The position numbers and the translations under genes were made by a program. Source: an uncultured Pseudoxanthomonas sp. (lineage in GTDB: Bacteria > Pseudomonadota > Gammaproteobacteria > Xanthomonadales > Xanthomonadaceae). From it: 64,000 nt of DNA. Each line of letters starts with the position of its first letter. Position 1 is the first letter of the stretch. The notes beneath the pieces are model-generated. The model worked only from the letters and a program-made list of their open reading frames with translations, made no database searches and had not been told where the DNA came from. The stretch is taken from positions 5,849 through 69,848 of the forward strand of contig CAMPIO010000006.1 in the NCBI GenBank assembly GCA_946886405.1. Reading direction: 5' to 3'. This document shows, piece after piece, positions 46,515-56,117 of the stretch.

Positions 46515-46626
46515 CCGGCGTGCGCGCTGCGACAGCGCGTGCTCATGAGGGCAGAAACTGGGTGCTGGACAGGTCAAGCGGTTCCCCGGAGCCTGCCTTG
46601 GGGGCAAGCTGAACGGGACTATTGTA

Positions 46627-46645
46627 AGTGAGAATACTTATCAAA
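46627..46645 (-). promoter_or_regulatory. Fur-box-like site upstream of the small protein and first receptor
   Basis: agtgagaatacttatcaaa on the plus strand (reverse complement tttgataagtattctcact) matches GATAAT/ATTCTCA-type Fur hexamers at most positions. It lies just after the end of the PiuC-type gene and about 110 bases upstream of the ATG of the small protein. Likely Fur control of the small protein and receptor. Judged by eye. Confidence 0.65.
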
Positions 46646-46678
46646 TGCAAATAGGGATGAGTCCCATTTGATGGAAGA

Positions 46679-47365
46679 CTATACCTCGCTCCACTGCCGC
46701 AACAGGTTGTGATAGACGCCTGTCAGCTGTACCAGTGCGGGATGTTCCGGCACGTCGGCGGTCAGTCGGCGGATGGAGACGTCCAGTTCGAACATCAGCC
46801 GGCGGTGACCGTCATCGCGCACCATGCTCTGCATCCAGAAGAATGACGCCACGCGGGCGCCCCGCGTCACCGGCGTGACCCGGTGCAGGCTGGTACCCGG
46901 GTAGAGCACCATGTGGCCGGCAGGCAACTTCACGCTCTGCGTACCGAATGTGTCTTCGATGATCAGTTCGCCGCCGTCGTACTCCTCCGGTGCGCTGAGG
47001 AACAGCGTCGCCGACAGGTCCGTACGGATGGGATCGACACCCCCTCGGCTCCGGTCATAACGGATGGCATTGTCGACGTGGTAGCCGAACGACTGGCCGC
47101 CACCGTAGCGATTGAACAACGGCGGATAGATACGCTTCGGCAACGCGGCTGAGAAGAACGTGCTGTTGCGCGAGAGCGCATCCAGTATCAGGGCGCCGAT
47201 ATCACGCGCGGCCGGCGAGTCTTCCGGCAATTGCGCATTGTCCTTGGCCTTCGCCGACTGATAGCCGGCCGTGACGCGGCCATCGGACCAGTCGGCGGCG
47301 TCCAGCAACGCGCGCGCCTGCGACACCTGCGCGGCCGTGAGGACATCGGGAATCGCCAGCAGCAT
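46679..47365 (-). CDS. PiuC-type Fe(II)/2-oxoglutarate dioxygenase (PKHD-type hydroxylase)
   Basis: 228 residues. The facial triad is His96 and Asp98 in [10 protein letters not shown] and His161 in [13 protein letters not shown], whose Arg171 should bind 2-oxoglutarate. The C-terminus ([15 protein letters not shown]) is the usual end of the PKHD hydroxylase family. PiuC homologues lie next to the siderophore receptor PiuA/Fiu and affect siderophore-drug entry in Pseudomonas. Here it follows such a receptor by 77 bases, supporting an iron-uptake role. The substrate of hydroxylation is unknown. Confidence 0.92.
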   Translation of the reverse strand: MLLAIPDVLTAAQVSQARALLDAADWSDGRVTAGYQSAKAKDNAQLPEDSPAARDIGALILDALSRNSTFFSAALPKRIYPPLFNRYGGGQSFGYHVDNAIRYDRSRGGVDPIRTDLSATLFLSAPEEYDGGELIIEDTFGTQSVKLPAGHMVLYPGTSLHRVTPVTRGARVASFFWMQSMVRDDGHRRLMFELDVSIRRLTADVPEHPALVQLTGVYHNLLRQWSEV

Positions 47366-47386
47366 ATCGATCTACCTCGCAATGAC

Positions 47387-47419
47387 GCCATCCCGCCCAT
47401 TGTGCATGGACGGGATGGC
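47387..47419 (-). other. Intercistronic hairpin between the second receptor and PiuC-type gene
   Basis: gccatcccg-c-ccat and atgg-a-cgggatggc form a 13-bp stem with a single mismatch, around tgtgc. On the minus strand it is not followed by a T-run, so it more likely stabilises or processes the mRNA than terminates it. It would sit between the receptor and dioxygenase cistrons. Confidence 0.5.
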
Positions 47420-47442
47420 CTGGAACTACCGCGTCAAGGGAC

Positions 47443-49695
47443 TCAGAACTTGAACGTCGCAGTCAACACGGCCGAGCGTGCCGCGCCGGGTGTCGCCCAG
47501 CCGTTGTTGCGTACGCGAGTGAAGTATTGCTTGTCGAACAGGTTGTCGATGTTCAGCTGCAGGCCGAATCGCGCATTGAACTGATAACCCGCCATCGCCC
47601 GGTGCATCGTGTAGCTCTTCACACGCGGTGCGTTGGCGGTACTGGCCGTATGGAAGTCACCCTGGTAGGTGACGCCGTAGCCGAACGTCCAGCCCTGCAG
47701 TGCGTAGGTCGTCCATGCACTGGCCGAGTGCTCCGGCGTGTTGGGCAACGGATTGCCGGCCTGGGCGTCGATGCCCGTCGTCTCCAGTACGCGATCGGAC
47801 ACGCTCTGCAGGACTTCGCTGTCCAGGTAGGTGTAGTTGGCGAAGATCGACCATGCGCGCGTGATGTTGCCGGCGACGCCCAGCGCGACACCGTCCACGC
47901 GCGCCTTGCCGTCCAGTTGCTGCGTACCCGACGGGTTGTCCGGATTGTTGGGGTCGGCGACCTTGTAGTTCTGGCGTTCGTTGCGGAACACGGCAGCGGT
48001 CACCGCCAGGCGCTCGTCGAGCAGATTCCACTTGGTGCCAAGTTCGATGTTGACCGCCGTTTCCGGATCCACCTCGCAGGTCTGTGCCGTGCAGGCGCCG
48101 TTGACCGACCCCTTGGATGGCGTCTTGGAGTTGGCATACGACAGATAGATGCTGCCGTTGTCGGCGGGCTTGAACAGCAAGCCGGCGCGATAGGAGAACA
48201 GGTCGTCTTCGTTGCGGAAGGTGGGACCGACGGTGATGGTGCCGCCGGCTGCCGGCGTCGCATAGGTCAAGGAGCGCGTATCACCCTCGTTATGCTCGTA
48301 GCGTGCACCCAGCGCCAGTTGCCATTGCGGGTTGAACGTGAGCGTGTCGAACACGTACAGCGCCTGGTTGTCGAGCGTGCCTTCTGTCGTCCCCGCGCGG
48401 ATGTAGTTGATGGGACCTGCATACACGTTGTCTGGATCATGGATGTCCATCACCGGGTACACGGGCGCGGTGCCGTTGGCGTTGCGCTGCGTGTTGCCGT
48501 TGTCCAGATCGTAGGTTTCGTGCATGAACGACGCGCCCGCGACCAGCGCATGCTCGACGCGACCGGTATTGAAGCGCGCCGTAACGTCGGTCTGGCTCAA
48601 CGCCAGGCCGTTGCTGGTGTTGCGCGTCGTGCCACGCGGGCCGCTGGGCAGATAAGTGCCGGGCGTGCCGCACGCCAGGCCGTTCGCGGGGTTGACGCCG
48701 CTGTCCAGGCACCAGGTGCCCTGCGTCGGATTCACCAGCACGTACTGGTCGACTTTCTGGAAACGGGCAAGACTGCGGACCGAAACCTTGTCATTGAAAT
48801 CGTGCTCGAATACGCCGGTCAGCACGTCGATGTCGATTTCCTGCTTGTCCATGTTGCGGTAGCCGAAGTAGGCATCGCGGCTGATGCCCGGCAGCAGTCC
48901 GCCGTACGCAGCGAAATAGGGAAGCCCGTACTCCGGGATGTTCTCGTCATGCTGGTGGAGGTAGCTCAACGTCAAGCGCGTGTCCGAGCCCAGGCCGATC
49001 GCGAACGAAGGCGCGATGCCCCAGCGCTTGTACTCCTCGACATCGCGGTCCGGCACGTCGTTGCGATGGAACATGGCATTGACGCGCAGCGCCTGGCCGT
49101 TGCCGAGGTCGTGGTTGCTGTCCACGGTGGCACGCCCGAAGCCGTCCGTACCTGCACCCAGCGTCAGCGTGCTGAAGTCGCTTTCGCGCGCGGTCTTGCT
49201 GACCAGGTTGATGTTGCCGCCGACCGAGCCGGCGCCGGACATGGCCGAGTTGGCCCCGTTGATCAGTTCGATGGACTCGAGGTTGAAATTGTCCGTGCGG
49301 GTGTATTGCGCACTGTCGCGGACACCGTCCACGGTAATGTCGGTGGTGGCATTGAAGCCACGCAGGTTGATGCTGTCGCCGTATCCGCCGCCGCCTTCGC
49401 CGGCACCGAACGTGATGCCGGGCAGCGTGCTGAGCACGTCCCGCAGGCCGAGAAGATTCTGCTGCGCCATGACCTCACTGGTAACCACGGTGACAGTCTG
49501 GGGCGTATCCACCAGTTCTTCGGTGTACTTCGGCGAACTGGCCTTGCGCACACGTTCGCCATGGACTTCGACGGTGTCGAGCTGCTTGGCCTGGCCGGAC
49601 GCATCGGCAGGCGTGTCGCCGGCGGGTGCGGCCAGAGCGGGAGCGGTGATGGCCAGCAGCAAAGCCGTGGCGAGGGGAGAGTGGCGCAGGTTCAT
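47443..49695 (-). CDS. TonB-dependent siderophore receptor, Fiu/PiuA-like
   Basis: 750 residues from the ATG at 49695. A signal peptide (LATALLLAITAPALA) precedes a short linker, then the TonB-box-like LDTVEVHGERV. The plug shows DTPQTVTVVTSEVMAQQNLL, LSTLPGITFGAGEGGGGYGD, SINLRGFNATTDITVDGVRD and IELINGANSAMSGAGSVGG. The barrel ends with AVLTATFKF (C-terminal Phe). The plug sequence and the PiuC partner point to the Fiu/PiuA catecholate receptor group. It follows a small exported-protein gene by about 145 bases, and a Fur-like site lies further upstream. Confidence 0.93.
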   Translation of the reverse strand: MNLRHSPLATALLLAITAPALAAPAGDTPADASGQAKQLDTVEVHGERVRKASSPKYTEELVDTPQTVTVVTSEVMAQQNLLGLRDVLSTLPGITFGAGEGGGGYGDSINLRGFNATTDITVDGVRDSAQYTRTDNFNLESIELINGANSAMSGAGSVGGNINLVSKTARESDFSTLTLGAGTDGFGRATVDSNHDLGNGQALRVNAMFHRNDVPDRDVEEYKRWGIAPSFAIGLGSDTRLTLSYLHQHDENIPEYGLPYFAAYGGLLPGISRDAYFGYRNMDKQEIDIDVLTGVFEHDFNDKVSVRSLARFQKVDQYVLVNPTQGTWCLDSGVNPANGLACGTPGTYLPSGPRGTTRNTSNGLALSQTDVTARFNTGRVEHALVAGASFMHETYDLDNGNTQRNANGTAPVYPVMDIHDPDNVYAGPINYIRAGTTEGTLDNQALYVFDTLTFNPQWQLALGARYEHNEGDTRSLTYATPAAGGTITVGPTFRNEDDLFSYRAGLLFKPADNGSIYLSYANSKTPSKGSVNGACTAQTCEVDPETAVNIELGTKWNLLDERLAVTAAVFRNERQNYKVADPNNPDNPSGTQQLDGKARVDGVALGVAGNITRAWSIFANYTYLDSEVLQSVSDRVLETTGIDAQAGNPLPNTPEHSASAWTTYALQGWTFGYGVTYQGDFHTASTANAPRVKSYTMHRAMAGYQFNARFGLQLNIDNLFDKQYFTRVRNNGWATPGAARSAVLTATFKF

Positions 49696-49841
49696 GAGCA
49701 TCCTCAGGTGCGGTGAAGGAACACCCGGTGGCGAAGGCTGGCGGGAGAGGGGGAAATCAAGGACCGATCCGCGCGTTGATGACGCGGTGATCGGACGGAC
49801 ACATGTGGCGTTACCGACGGCGCGGCAGCGCGCGATGCAGG

Positions 49842-50213
49842 TCAGGCGACGGGCGGCCCGCGGCCTGGATGCCGGATGTGTCGCGAAGGTGCGACATCGG
49901 TGTAGGTGGTGCGAGTATCGAGCGCTCGTGAGGCGGACGGCGGGGAGAGCGCGTCGGTACCGGCGTCGTCGCCTTCGGATTCCGCCGGCATGCAGAGGCC
50001 TTCGGCGGATGTTTCAGTGAGCAAGGCGGAGGTATCGCCGATGGCGCCCGGGTCATCTGTTCCGGCGCCGCATTGCACGGACAGGGACGGACCCGCCGAC
50101 GTCGCATGGTCCGCACCAATGAAGGCCGGCAACAGGCTGCCTGCGACCAGCAACAGGCATGCGAAAAGCAGGCGGCCTGGCAGTGTCGGGAAAGGGCGGG
50201 CGTCGCGCGGCAC
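49842..50213 (-). CDS. Small exported protein upstream of the second receptor, PG-PP tail
   Basis: 123 residues from a GTG at 50213, with an agagg ribosome-binding motif. A hydrophobic N-terminus (RLLFACLLLVAGSLLPAF) is followed by a Ser/Asp-rich, low-complexity body with two Cys (VQCGAG and GLCMPAE). The C-terminus is RHPGRGPPVA. This layout and tail match DUF2946-type proteins, which often precede copper or iron TonB receptors, but this is a resemblance rather than a proof. It sits between a Fur-like site plus a palindrome and the receptor. Confidence 0.65.
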   Translation of the reverse strand: MPRDARPFPTLPGRLLFACLLLVAGSLLPAFIGADHATSAGPSLSVQCGAGTDDPGAIGDTSALLTETSAEGLCMPAESEGDDAGTDALSPPSASRALDTRTTYTDVAPSRHIRHPGRGPPVA

Positions 50214-50234
50214 GGTGCCTCTCGGGCAGAGTGG

Positions 50235-50255
50235 GCTGCGACAGCCTGTCGCAGC
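50235..50255. promoter_or_regulatory. Perfect 21-base palindrome next to the Fur-like site
   Basis: The 10-base arm gctgcgacag is followed by one base (c) and the exact reverse complement ctgtcgcagc. A third partial copy, gtgcgacagg, follows at 50258-50267 and touches the Fur-like site. It is located 22 bases before the GTG of the small exported protein, inside the probable 5' leader. It could be an operator for a second regulator or a leader hairpin. Confidence 0.55.
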
Positions 50256-50265
50256 GGTGCGACAG

Positions 50266-50284
50266 GATAATGAGAATGATTTGC
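50266..50284 (-). promoter_or_regulatory. Fur-box-like site upstream of the second receptor cluster
   Basis: gataatgagaatgatttgc matches the classic Fur consensus in its first half exactly (GATAATGA then AAT). It lies about 53 bases upstream of the small-protein start and about 30 bases beyond the end of the Rieske gene. It would control the small protein, receptor and PiuC-type gene on the minus strand. Confidence 0.7.
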
Positions 50285-50313
50285 GATTACAACAACATCT
50301 TTACGATCCGGAC

Positions 50314-50646
50314 TCAGTCCCGATCGTCACGGGTCCACACGCCTCCGTGCTCCAGGCGGGTGGGGAATTTCACCACTGGCGAGTAGGCCGGGGCGCAGAG
50401 GGCACGCCCGTCCCTGATGTCGAACCTTGCGCCATGCAGCACGCATTCGATGCTGGCGTCCACCGGATCGAAGGTGCCCGAAGACAACTCGAAATCCTCG
50501 TGACTGCACTTGTCCTCGAGTGCGTAGAGCACACCGTCGTGGTTGACGACCACAATCGGCGTGCCGGTGACCTCATCGAAGACGGTTTTCAGCTCCCCGG
50601 GGAGCAATTCACCGGTAGCGCAGACGAAGGTCCAGGTCTCGCTCAT
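50314..50646 (-). CDS. Rieske [2Fe-2S] ferredoxin
   Basis: 110 residues. The Rieske ligands are Cys47 and His49 in DKCSHEDFELS and Cys68 and His71 in ECVLHGARFD, spaced 17 residues apart. The fold is that of non-haem dioxygenase ferredoxins. No oxygenase is in the window. It overlaps the GNAT gene by 4 bases and ends the suf gene run, so it may be a suf-associated electron carrier. Confidence 0.93.
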   Translation of the reverse strand: MSETWTFVCATGELLPGELKTVFDEVTGTPIVVVNHDGVLYALEDKCSHEDFELSSGTFDPVDASIECVLHGARFDIRDGRALCAPAYSPVVKFPTRLEHGGVWTRDDRD

Positions 50647-51182
50647 GCCACCGCTCCTGTCAGCGACTTCTCCAGGACCTCGAACCGCAAATCGTCGCGC
50701 TTGGGAATCCCGAAGCGCTCGTCGCCATAGGGAAACGGCTTCTTGATGCCGGTCCGCACGTAGCCGCGACGTTCGTAGAAGGCGATCAATTCGCCGCGGA
50801 TGTCGATGACGGTCATACGCATGGCGGGCAATGCCCAGTCCTCGCGCACGACCCGTTCGGTTTCCGTCATGACCGCCTTGCCGACGCCACCGCCCTGCAG
50901 GTCCGGGCGAACCGCGAACATGCCGAAATATCCCGCGCCATTCTCTTCCGCCACATGGGCGCAGGCCAGCAGCTCACCCTGGCGCTCCGCCAGCACGATG
51001 CGACTGCGCGCCCGCGCGATGTCCTGGCGAAGTACTTCGGCATCGATGCGCTGGCCATCCAGCATGTCGGCTTCGGTGGTCCAGCCCTGCTTGCTGACGT
51101 CGCCACGGTAGGCGGACGTCACCAGAGAGACGAGGGAGGGGATGTCGGCATCGGTGGCGGCGCGGAAGGTGAGAGTGTCCAT
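50643..51182 (-). CDS. GNAT family N-acetyltransferase
   Basis: 179 residues from the ATG at 51182. Motif A of the GNAT fold reads FAVRPDLQGGGVGKAVMTET, with GGGVGKA binding CoA pyrophosphate. Motif B is FYERRGYVRTGIKKPFPYGD. The acceptor is unknown. It starts 47 bases after sufS and overlaps the Rieske gene by 4 bases; this order is conserved in Xanthomonadaceae suf loci as I recall, but a link to Fe-S biology is not shown. Confidence 0.88.
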   Translation of the reverse strand: MDTLTFRAATDADIPSLVSLVTSAYRGDVSKQGWTTEADMLDGQRIDAEVLRQDIARARSRIVLAERQGELLACAHVAEENGAGYFGMFAVRPDLQGGGVGKAVMTETERVVREDWALPAMRMTVIDIRGELIAFYERRGYVRTGIKKPFPYGDERFGIPKRDDLRFEVLEKSLTGAVA

Positions 51183-51229
51183 CCGCGCATTGTAGGTCGC
51201 CGGCCGCCGTCGCGGCGGACCCGGCGCCA

Positions 51230-52480
51230 TCAGGCCAGCAGGCTGCGTGCCTTCTTCAGGGCGACGATGAAATGTTCCACTTCCTCGTGCGAGTTGTAGA
51301 ACGCGAACGAGGCGCGCAGCGTCGCGGCCACGCCGTAGAACTGCAGCAGCGGATGGGCGCAGTGCTGGCCGGAACGGACGGCCACGCCCTCAAGATCCAG
51401 CAAGGTGGCCAGATCGTGCGCATGTGCGCCTTCGATCAGGAAGGAGATCACCGCCGCCTTGTCCGGCGCACGGCCGAAGATGCGCAGACCTTCTATCCGG
51501 TCCAGTTCCTCGGTCGCATGCGCGAGCAGCTCAGCTTCCCGCGCCTCGACATGCGCCATGCCCAGCGCATCGAGATAGTCGACCGCGGCGCCCAGGCCGA
51601 TGAAGCCGGCGATGTTCGGCGTGCCCGCCTCGAACTTGTGGGGGGCGTCGTTGAACACGGTGCCTTCGAAGCTGACTTCCTTGATCATCTCGCCACCGCC
51701 AATGAACGGCGGCATGGCCTGAAGGTGCTCCTTGCGCGCCCACAACGCGCCGGTGCCGGTGGGTCCACACATCTTGTGGCCGGTAAACGCATAGAAGTCG
51801 CAGCCGATGGCAGCGACATCGACGCCCCGGTGAGGGACAGCCTGCGAGCCATCCACCACGGTGACGATGCCGCGCTTGCGTGCCTCGCGGCAGATCTCGC
51901 GGACCGGGTTCACGGTTCCGAGCACGTTCGAGGTATGGGTGATGGCCAGCAGCTTCACGTCGCCGGTCATGGCGGCATGCAGTGCGTCCAGGTCGAGCGT
52001 GCCGTCGGCGTGGATCTCCGCGACCTTGATGGTCGCGCCGGTACGCTGGGCCACCAGCTGCCACGGCACGATGTTGGCGTGGTGTTCCATGCGCGACACC
52101 AGGATCGTGTCGCCGGCCTTCAGGCGCGGCAGTGCCCACGAGTAGGCGACCAGATTGATCGCGAAGGTGGTGCCGCTGCACAGCACCAGTTCGTCAGACC
52201 GCACGTTGAGGAACCGCGCCAGCGTCTTGCGTGCACCTTCGTAAGCCTCCGTCGCTTCCGTGCCCAAGGTATGCACGGCGCGGCTGACGTTGGCGTTGTG
52301 TAGACGATAGAAGTCGTCGACGGCCTGGATGACGGAGGCCGGCTTCTGTCCGGTATTGGCACTGTCCAGGTAGATCAGCGGCTTGCCGTTGACCTGGCGT
52401 GCCAGCAGCGGGAAATCGGCACGGACACGCGCCCAGTCGATGGCGTCTTCCGACGAAGCGTGGGCAGCATCCTGGCTCAT
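51230..52480 (-). CDS. sufS: Cysteine desulfurase SufS
   Basis: 416 residues, class V PLP aminotransferase, type II desulfurase. The PLP lysine is Lys236 in FTGHKMCGPTGTGALW. The active-site cysteine is Cys374 in VRSGQHCAHPLLQ. It strips sulfur from cysteine for Fe-S cluster assembly by SufBCD. No sufE or sufU is encoded in the window, so the sulfur acceptor lies elsewhere or was lost. The start overlaps the sufD stop by 4 bases. Confidence 0.96.
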   Translation of the reverse strand: MSQDAAHASSEDAIDWARVRADFPLLARQVNGKPLIYLDSANTGQKPASVIQAVDDFYRLHNANVSRAVHTLGTEATEAYEGARKTLARFLNVRSDELVLCSGTTFAINLVAYSWALPRLKAGDTILVSRMEHHANIVPWQLVAQRTGATIKVAEIHADGTLDLDALHAAMTGDVKLLAITHTSNVLGTVNPVREICREARKRGIVTVVDGSQAVPHRGVDVAAIGCDFYAFTGHKMCGPTGTGALWARKEHLQAMPPFIGGGEMIKEVSFEGTVFNDAPHKFEAGTPNIAGFIGLGAAVDYLDALGMAHVEAREAELLAHATEELDRIEGLRIFGRAPDKAAVISFLIEGAHAHDLATLLDLEGVAVRSGQHCAHPLLQFYGVAATLRASFAFYNSHEEVEHFIVALKKARSLLA

Positions 52481-53739
52481 GCCACGCCCAGCGCCGCCAG
52501 GGCGGCATCCACGCGGGACACCAACAGCTCGCGCAGGGCGGGCTGCTCGATCGCGGTCAGTGGCTCTCGGCAGAACGCCGCCGTCAGCAGTTGCTGCGCT
52601 TCAGCCTGAGGCAGGCCGCGCGAACGCAGGTAGAACATCGCTGTCGTGTCCAGCTGGCCTACCGTGGCACCGTGTGCGGCCTTCACTTCGTCGGCATGGA
52701 TTTCCAGCACGGGCTGGGTGTCGATCTCGGCATTGGCCGAGAGCAGCAGGTTCTTGTTCGACAACGCGGCGTCGGTGCCGTCGGCACCCTCGCGGATCAG
52801 GATGCCGCCATGGAACACTGCACGCCCGCGATCCGCACCGAGTCCGCGCCAGGTCAGCTCGCAGGCCGTATCGCGACCGATGTGGTCGATGCCCAGCCGC
52901 GTGTCGACATGGCGGCGGCCGTGCGCCAGCAGCACGCCATTGGCGACCAGTCGCGCGTTGTCGCCTTCCAGCCGGACGTTCAGTTCGTGCCGCGACAATG
53001 CACTGCCGAGTTCCACGTCCACGCGACGGTACTCGCTGTCGCGGGCCAGTACGGCATCGGTCCGCAGCAGCGTGGTGGCGCGTTCGCTGCCCGCTTCGAT
53101 GCGGGCATGCGTCAGGCGTGCGTCGTTGGCCAGATGGACATGGCTCAATGCATTGATGAAGTGCGCGTGGCTGTCGGTGGCGATGTGATGCTCGACCACG
53201 GTCAGCGTGGCGCCGGCACGCAATTCGATCAGGTTGCGCAGGTGCCACGCACGATCCGCACCGTCACCGGCACCGATGAAGACCAGGTGCAGCGGCTGTT
53301 CGCTGCGGGCGTCCGGTTCGGCGCGCAGCAGCACGCCTTCGGTCGCCAATGCGGCGTTGAGACGTGCGAACACTTCGTCGTTGCGTTCGAAGCGGCGCTG
53401 CAGGAAACGCGCGGCGTCGCCGCCTTCCGCAAGCGCTTCGGACAGCAGCTGCAGACTGACGCCGTTCGGCAGGTCCGTCGTCAGCGACAGTGCGACCGAG
53501 TAGCGGCCGTTGACGAACACCGCGCGTGGCGCGGGGATGTCGGCCAGCAGCATCGGGTCCAGCGAAGGCAGCGCCTCGACGGCCGTGAAGCTGCGGCGCT
53601 CCAGCTGGCGCAGCGAGGTGTACTTCCAGGCTTCCGTACGCGGGCCGGGCAGGCCATCGCGCAGCGCTTCGTCCAGCACCGCGCGTCGCGCGGCATCGCC
53701 AACGAACCCGGCGGACAGGGAATCCAGCAGCGCGCTCAT
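52477..53739 (-). CDS. sufD: Fe-S cluster assembly protein SufD
   Basis: 420 residues from the ATG at 53739; the frame is open 13 codons further into sufC. The sequence starts MSALLDSLSAGFVGDAARRA, then shows the SufBD beta-helix core: DHIGRDTACELTWRGLGADR, then GHGGIL-like FHGGILIREGADGTD, and the C-terminal core IHADEVKAAHGATVGQLD with FYLRSRGLPQAEAQ. It forms the SufBC2D scaffold with SufB and SufC and is paired with sufC by 1-base overlap. Confidence 0.95.
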   Translation of the reverse strand: MSALLDSLSAGFVGDAARRAVLDEALRDGLPGPRTEAWKYTSLRQLERRSFTAVEALPSLDPMLLADIPAPRAVFVNGRYSVALSLTTDLPNGVSLQLLSEALAEGGDAARFLQRRFERNDEVFARLNAALATEGVLLRAEPDARSEQPLHLVFIGAGDGADRAWHLRNLIELRAGATLTVVEHHIATDSHAHFINALSHVHLANDARLTHARIEAGSERATTLLRTDAVLARDSEYRRVDVELGSALSRHELNVRLEGDNARLVANGVLLAHGRRHVDTRLGIDHIGRDTACELTWRGLGADRGRAVFHGGILIREGADGTDAALSNKNLLLSANAEIDTQPVLEIHADEVKAAHGATVGQLDTTAMFYLRSRGLPQAEAQQLLTAAFCREPLTAIEQPALRELLVSRVDAALAALGVA

Positions 53740-54503
53740 CAGGCTGCCTGCTCCGGCGTCACGCGGTCCTTGATCCACGCGTATCCGTGCTGTTCCAGTT
53801 CCAGCGCCAGTTCCGGCCCGCCCGTCTCGACGATGCGACCCCCGGCCAGCACATGCACCACGTCCGGTTTGATGTAGTCGAGCAGGCGCTGGTAATGGGT
53901 GATGACCAGGAAGGCGCGGTCCGGCGAGCGCAGTGCGTTGACGCCGTCGGCGACATTCTTCAGCGCGTCGATGTCCAGGCCACTGTCGGTTTCGTCCAGG
54001 ATGGCCAGCTTCGGTTCCAGCACGGCCAGCTGGAAGATCTCGTTGCGCTTCTTCTCGCCACCGCTGAACCCTTCGTTGACGCCGCGGTGCAACAGCTCGT
54101 CTTTCAGGTGCAGCACGGCCAGCTTCTCGCGCACCAGCTTCAGGAACTGCATCGAATCCAGTTCCGACTCGCCACGCGCCTTGCGCTGGGCGTTGAGCGC
54201 GGCGCGCAGGAAGTAGGTGTTGTTCACGCCCGGGATTTCGACCGGGTACTGGAACGCCAGGAACACGCCGGCGGCGGCACGCTCTTCCGGCTCCAGGTCG
54301 AGCAGGGGTTTGCCTTCGAACTCGATGGTGCCGGCGGTGACTTCATAGCCCTCGCGGCCGGCCAGGATGTTGCCCAGCGTGGACTTGCCGGCGCCGTTGG
54401 GGCCCATGATGGCGTGCACTTCACCGGGCTTCACGTCCAGCGACAGGCCTTTCAGGATGTCCTTGCCGGCGACGCTGGCGTGGAGGTTGTCGATCTTCAG
54501 CAT
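53739..54503 (-). CDS. sufC: Fe-S cluster assembly ATPase SufC
   Basis: 254 residues from the ATG at 54503. The Walker A is MGPNGAGKSTLGNILAG, the signature FSGGEKKRNEIFQLAVL and the Walker B LAILDETDSGLDIDAL are SufC-specific. The frame continues upstream through a palindromic repeat (MTSEPSGLRRTLTPTPLPQG), which is clearly not part of the protein. The 159-base gap to sufB holds that repeat. Confidence 0.96.
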   Translation of the reverse strand: MLKIDNLHASVAGKDILKGLSLDVKPGEVHAIMGPNGAGKSTLGNILAGREGYEVTAGTIEFEGKPLLDLEPEERAAAGVFLAFQYPVEIPGVNNTYFLRAALNAQRKARGESELDSMQFLKLVREKLAVLHLKDELLHRGVNEGFSGGEKKRNEIFQLAVLEPKLAILDETDSGLDIDALKNVADGVNALRSPDRAFLVITHYQRLLDYIKPDVVHVLAGGRIVETGGPELALELEQHGYAWIKDRVTPEQAA

Positions 54504-54530
54504 GTTCGTTTCCAGTCTGATTTCTTTGAG

Positions 54531-54655
54531 CCCCTCTCCCTGTGGGAGAGGGGTTGGGGTGAGGGTCCGGCGAAGTCCTGATGGTTCGGACGTCATTGGC
54601 TTCGTCGCACCCTCATCCGGCGCTTTCGCGCCACCTTCTCCCGACGGGAGAAGGG
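54531..54655. repeat. Palindromic interspersed repeat between sufB and sufC
   Basis: The left end is a perfect hairpin cccctctccc-tgt-gggagagggg (54531-54553). The right end is ccttctccc-gac-gggagaagg (54634-54654). Between them ggtgagggtccggcgaag on the left faces cttcgtcgcaccctcatccg on the right, so the whole element is an imperfect inverted repeat. This type is scattered through Xanthomonas and Stenotrophomonas genomes, as I recall. It splits sufB from sufC and may modulate the operon. Confidence 0.8.
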
Positions 54656-54662
54656 AAAAGCC

Positions 54663-56102
<1,440 letters not shown>

Positions 56103-56117
56103 CGGGCTGCCTACGGT

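Noticed and set aside
47527..49716. 729-residue open frame antisense to the second TonB receptor
   Set aside because: Same shadow effect; no signal peptide or known family, and it lies wholly inside a well-defined receptor gene.
54504..54596. N-terminal extension of sufC through the repeat
   Set aside because: The extra residues are a translation of the palindromic repeat (LTPTPLPQGEG), a known artefact of such repeats.
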